Assembly (NCBI GenBank): GCA_024220525.1
Contig: JAMYWO010000122.1
Span: 1 to 19,790, forward strand
Length of the DNA: 19,790 nucleotides
Direction of reading: 5' to 3'
Origin: Cochliopodium minus
Taxonomy: Eukaryota; Discosea; Himatismenida; Cochliopodiidae
Of the stretch, positions 19,063 to 19,790 are shown piece by piece (within the stretch, counting starts at the first letter, position 1; every line of letters begins with the position of its first letter). Below the pieces are notes generated by a model. The model did no database searches, had not been told where the DNA came from, and saw nothing but the letters and a program-made list of their open reading frames with translations. The translations under genes and the position numbers were made by a program.

Positions 19063-19790
19063 TTTATATTTCTTTTTTTTTTTGTTTAAAATTTAAAACA
19101 AGTTTTTTGGTTTTTTTTTGATTTAAACATATTTTTGGGGTTTTTTTAAGTAAAAAAAAGGTGAAAATATCCCAACTAATGAGCCAAGGATTCTGTTTTG
19201 ATTAATTTATCATGGTGAAATATTTCATTGTTCAATTTTTTTGTTTGATCATATGATAAGCACCGCAATGTAAATATATCAAAGAATGGATCAATATCAA
19301 TTAACATAAACAAATGATTATATTCAATCAATGATCAATTTATATACTATCATATGTTGAAATATAAAAATTGATCCAAATTATATTGAGCAATATTAAA
19401 TTCTTACAAAAAAATTTTGTTTGTTATATAACAAACTTTTTGCTTATTAAATTCTTACAAAAAAATTTAAAAAATTTTGTTTGTTATATAACAAACTTTT
19501 TGCTTATTAATCAGAAGACTGGTGTTAATTTTTGCTTGTTTAATTTAACCAGAAGATCAACTTCCATTTTATATTTTCAATGTCAATAATTTGAATTTTT
19601 TTTTTTCTGAAAAAATTTTTCTTTTTTTTTATGACACTTTTAAAAAATAATTTAAAAAAAAATGAACAAAATTTCTTATTAATATTAGAATATTTGGATC
19701 CAACAAAAGAGGTGTCATTTTATTGCTTGTCATAGAATTTATTTCCAATTTTTTTTCAATTAAATATTTTATTATTTTTGTTTCCAAAAC
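19063..19790. other. Non-coding 3' end of window
   Basis: More than 700 bases upstream of the C2 gene with no supported gene on either strand. It starts with T-rich runs (the C2 promoter side), contains a duplicated palindrome at 19395-19505 and otherwise holds A/T homopolymers. A short plus-strand frame over the repeat looks fortuitous. Confidence 0.55.
19395..19505. repeat. Tandem duplication containing an 18-bp perfect palindrome
   Basis: Two adjacent units (51 and 60 bases) begin ATTAAATTCTTACAAAAAAA and end CAAACTTTTTGCTT. Each contains GTTTGTTATATAACAAAC, an 18-base perfect palindrome, at 19419-19436 and 19479-19496. The second unit differs by an extra 9-base A/T block (TTTAAAAAA-like) before the palindrome. 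Each copy could form a hairpin or be a dimeric protein-binding site. No transposase or target-site duplication is seen. Confidence 0.85.

Noticed and set aside
19371-19589. 72-residue plus-strand frame over the palindrome repeat
   Set aside because: It is made of the duplicated A/T repeat itself and shows no domain or splice support.
1-19790. Viral, bacterial or organellar origin
   Set aside because: Dozens of in-phase spliceosomal introns and eukaryotic signalling domains throughout point to nuclear DNA.

Overview
The window is nuclear DNA from an AT-rich, intron-dense eukaryotic microbe, most likely a free-living amoeboid or flagellate protist. The sequence alone does not fix the lineage. 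Evidence: at least 35 spliceosomal introns (GT...AG, very AT-rich, about 37-500 nt) join reading frames in phase. The domains are typically eukaryotic: F-box, SPRY, RCC1, PH, START, C2 and UBR box. TAA and TGA both end intact genes, so the code looks standard. Exon borders below were assigned by eye. For nine multi-exon genes the spliced length is an exact multiple of three and gives an uninterrupted protein.

Layout. 1-471 (+): 3' end of a short-chain dehydrogenase. 822-2898 (+): five-exon LRAT/NlpC-P60-like protein. 3095-4052 (-): decayed F-box/SPRY pseudogene, head-to-head with its intact paralogue at 4247-5330 (+). 5859-8802 (+): secreted type I membrane protein with GLUG-like repeats, a Ser/Thr/Pro stalk and one transmembrane helix. 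8898-10073 (-), 10185-11546 (-) and 11652-13203 (+): three paralogous AIG1-like P-loop GTPases. 13324-15410 (+): seven-blade RCC1 protein. 15524-18239 (-): PH-like/START lipid-transfer-type protein. 18475-19062 (-): single C2-domain protein. 19063-19790 is non-coding and holds a duplicated palindrome.

The GTPase cluster is the most interesting part. All three genes share a phase-1 intron that splits the same P-loop glycine codon (GNPG|VGKS), so they are duplicates. Each has a different accessory module: a long coiled coil plus a C-terminal CaaX box; a coiled coil plus two tandem UBR-box zinc fingers; or an N-terminal PB1-like domain plus a long coiled coil. This suggests one GTPase core adapted to membranes, to the N-degron/ubiquitin system and to PB1 scaffolds. 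The UBR fusion is the best candidate for an undescribed architecture. The C2, PH-START and CaaX-tailed proteins also suggest membrane roles, but nothing shows that these genes work together.
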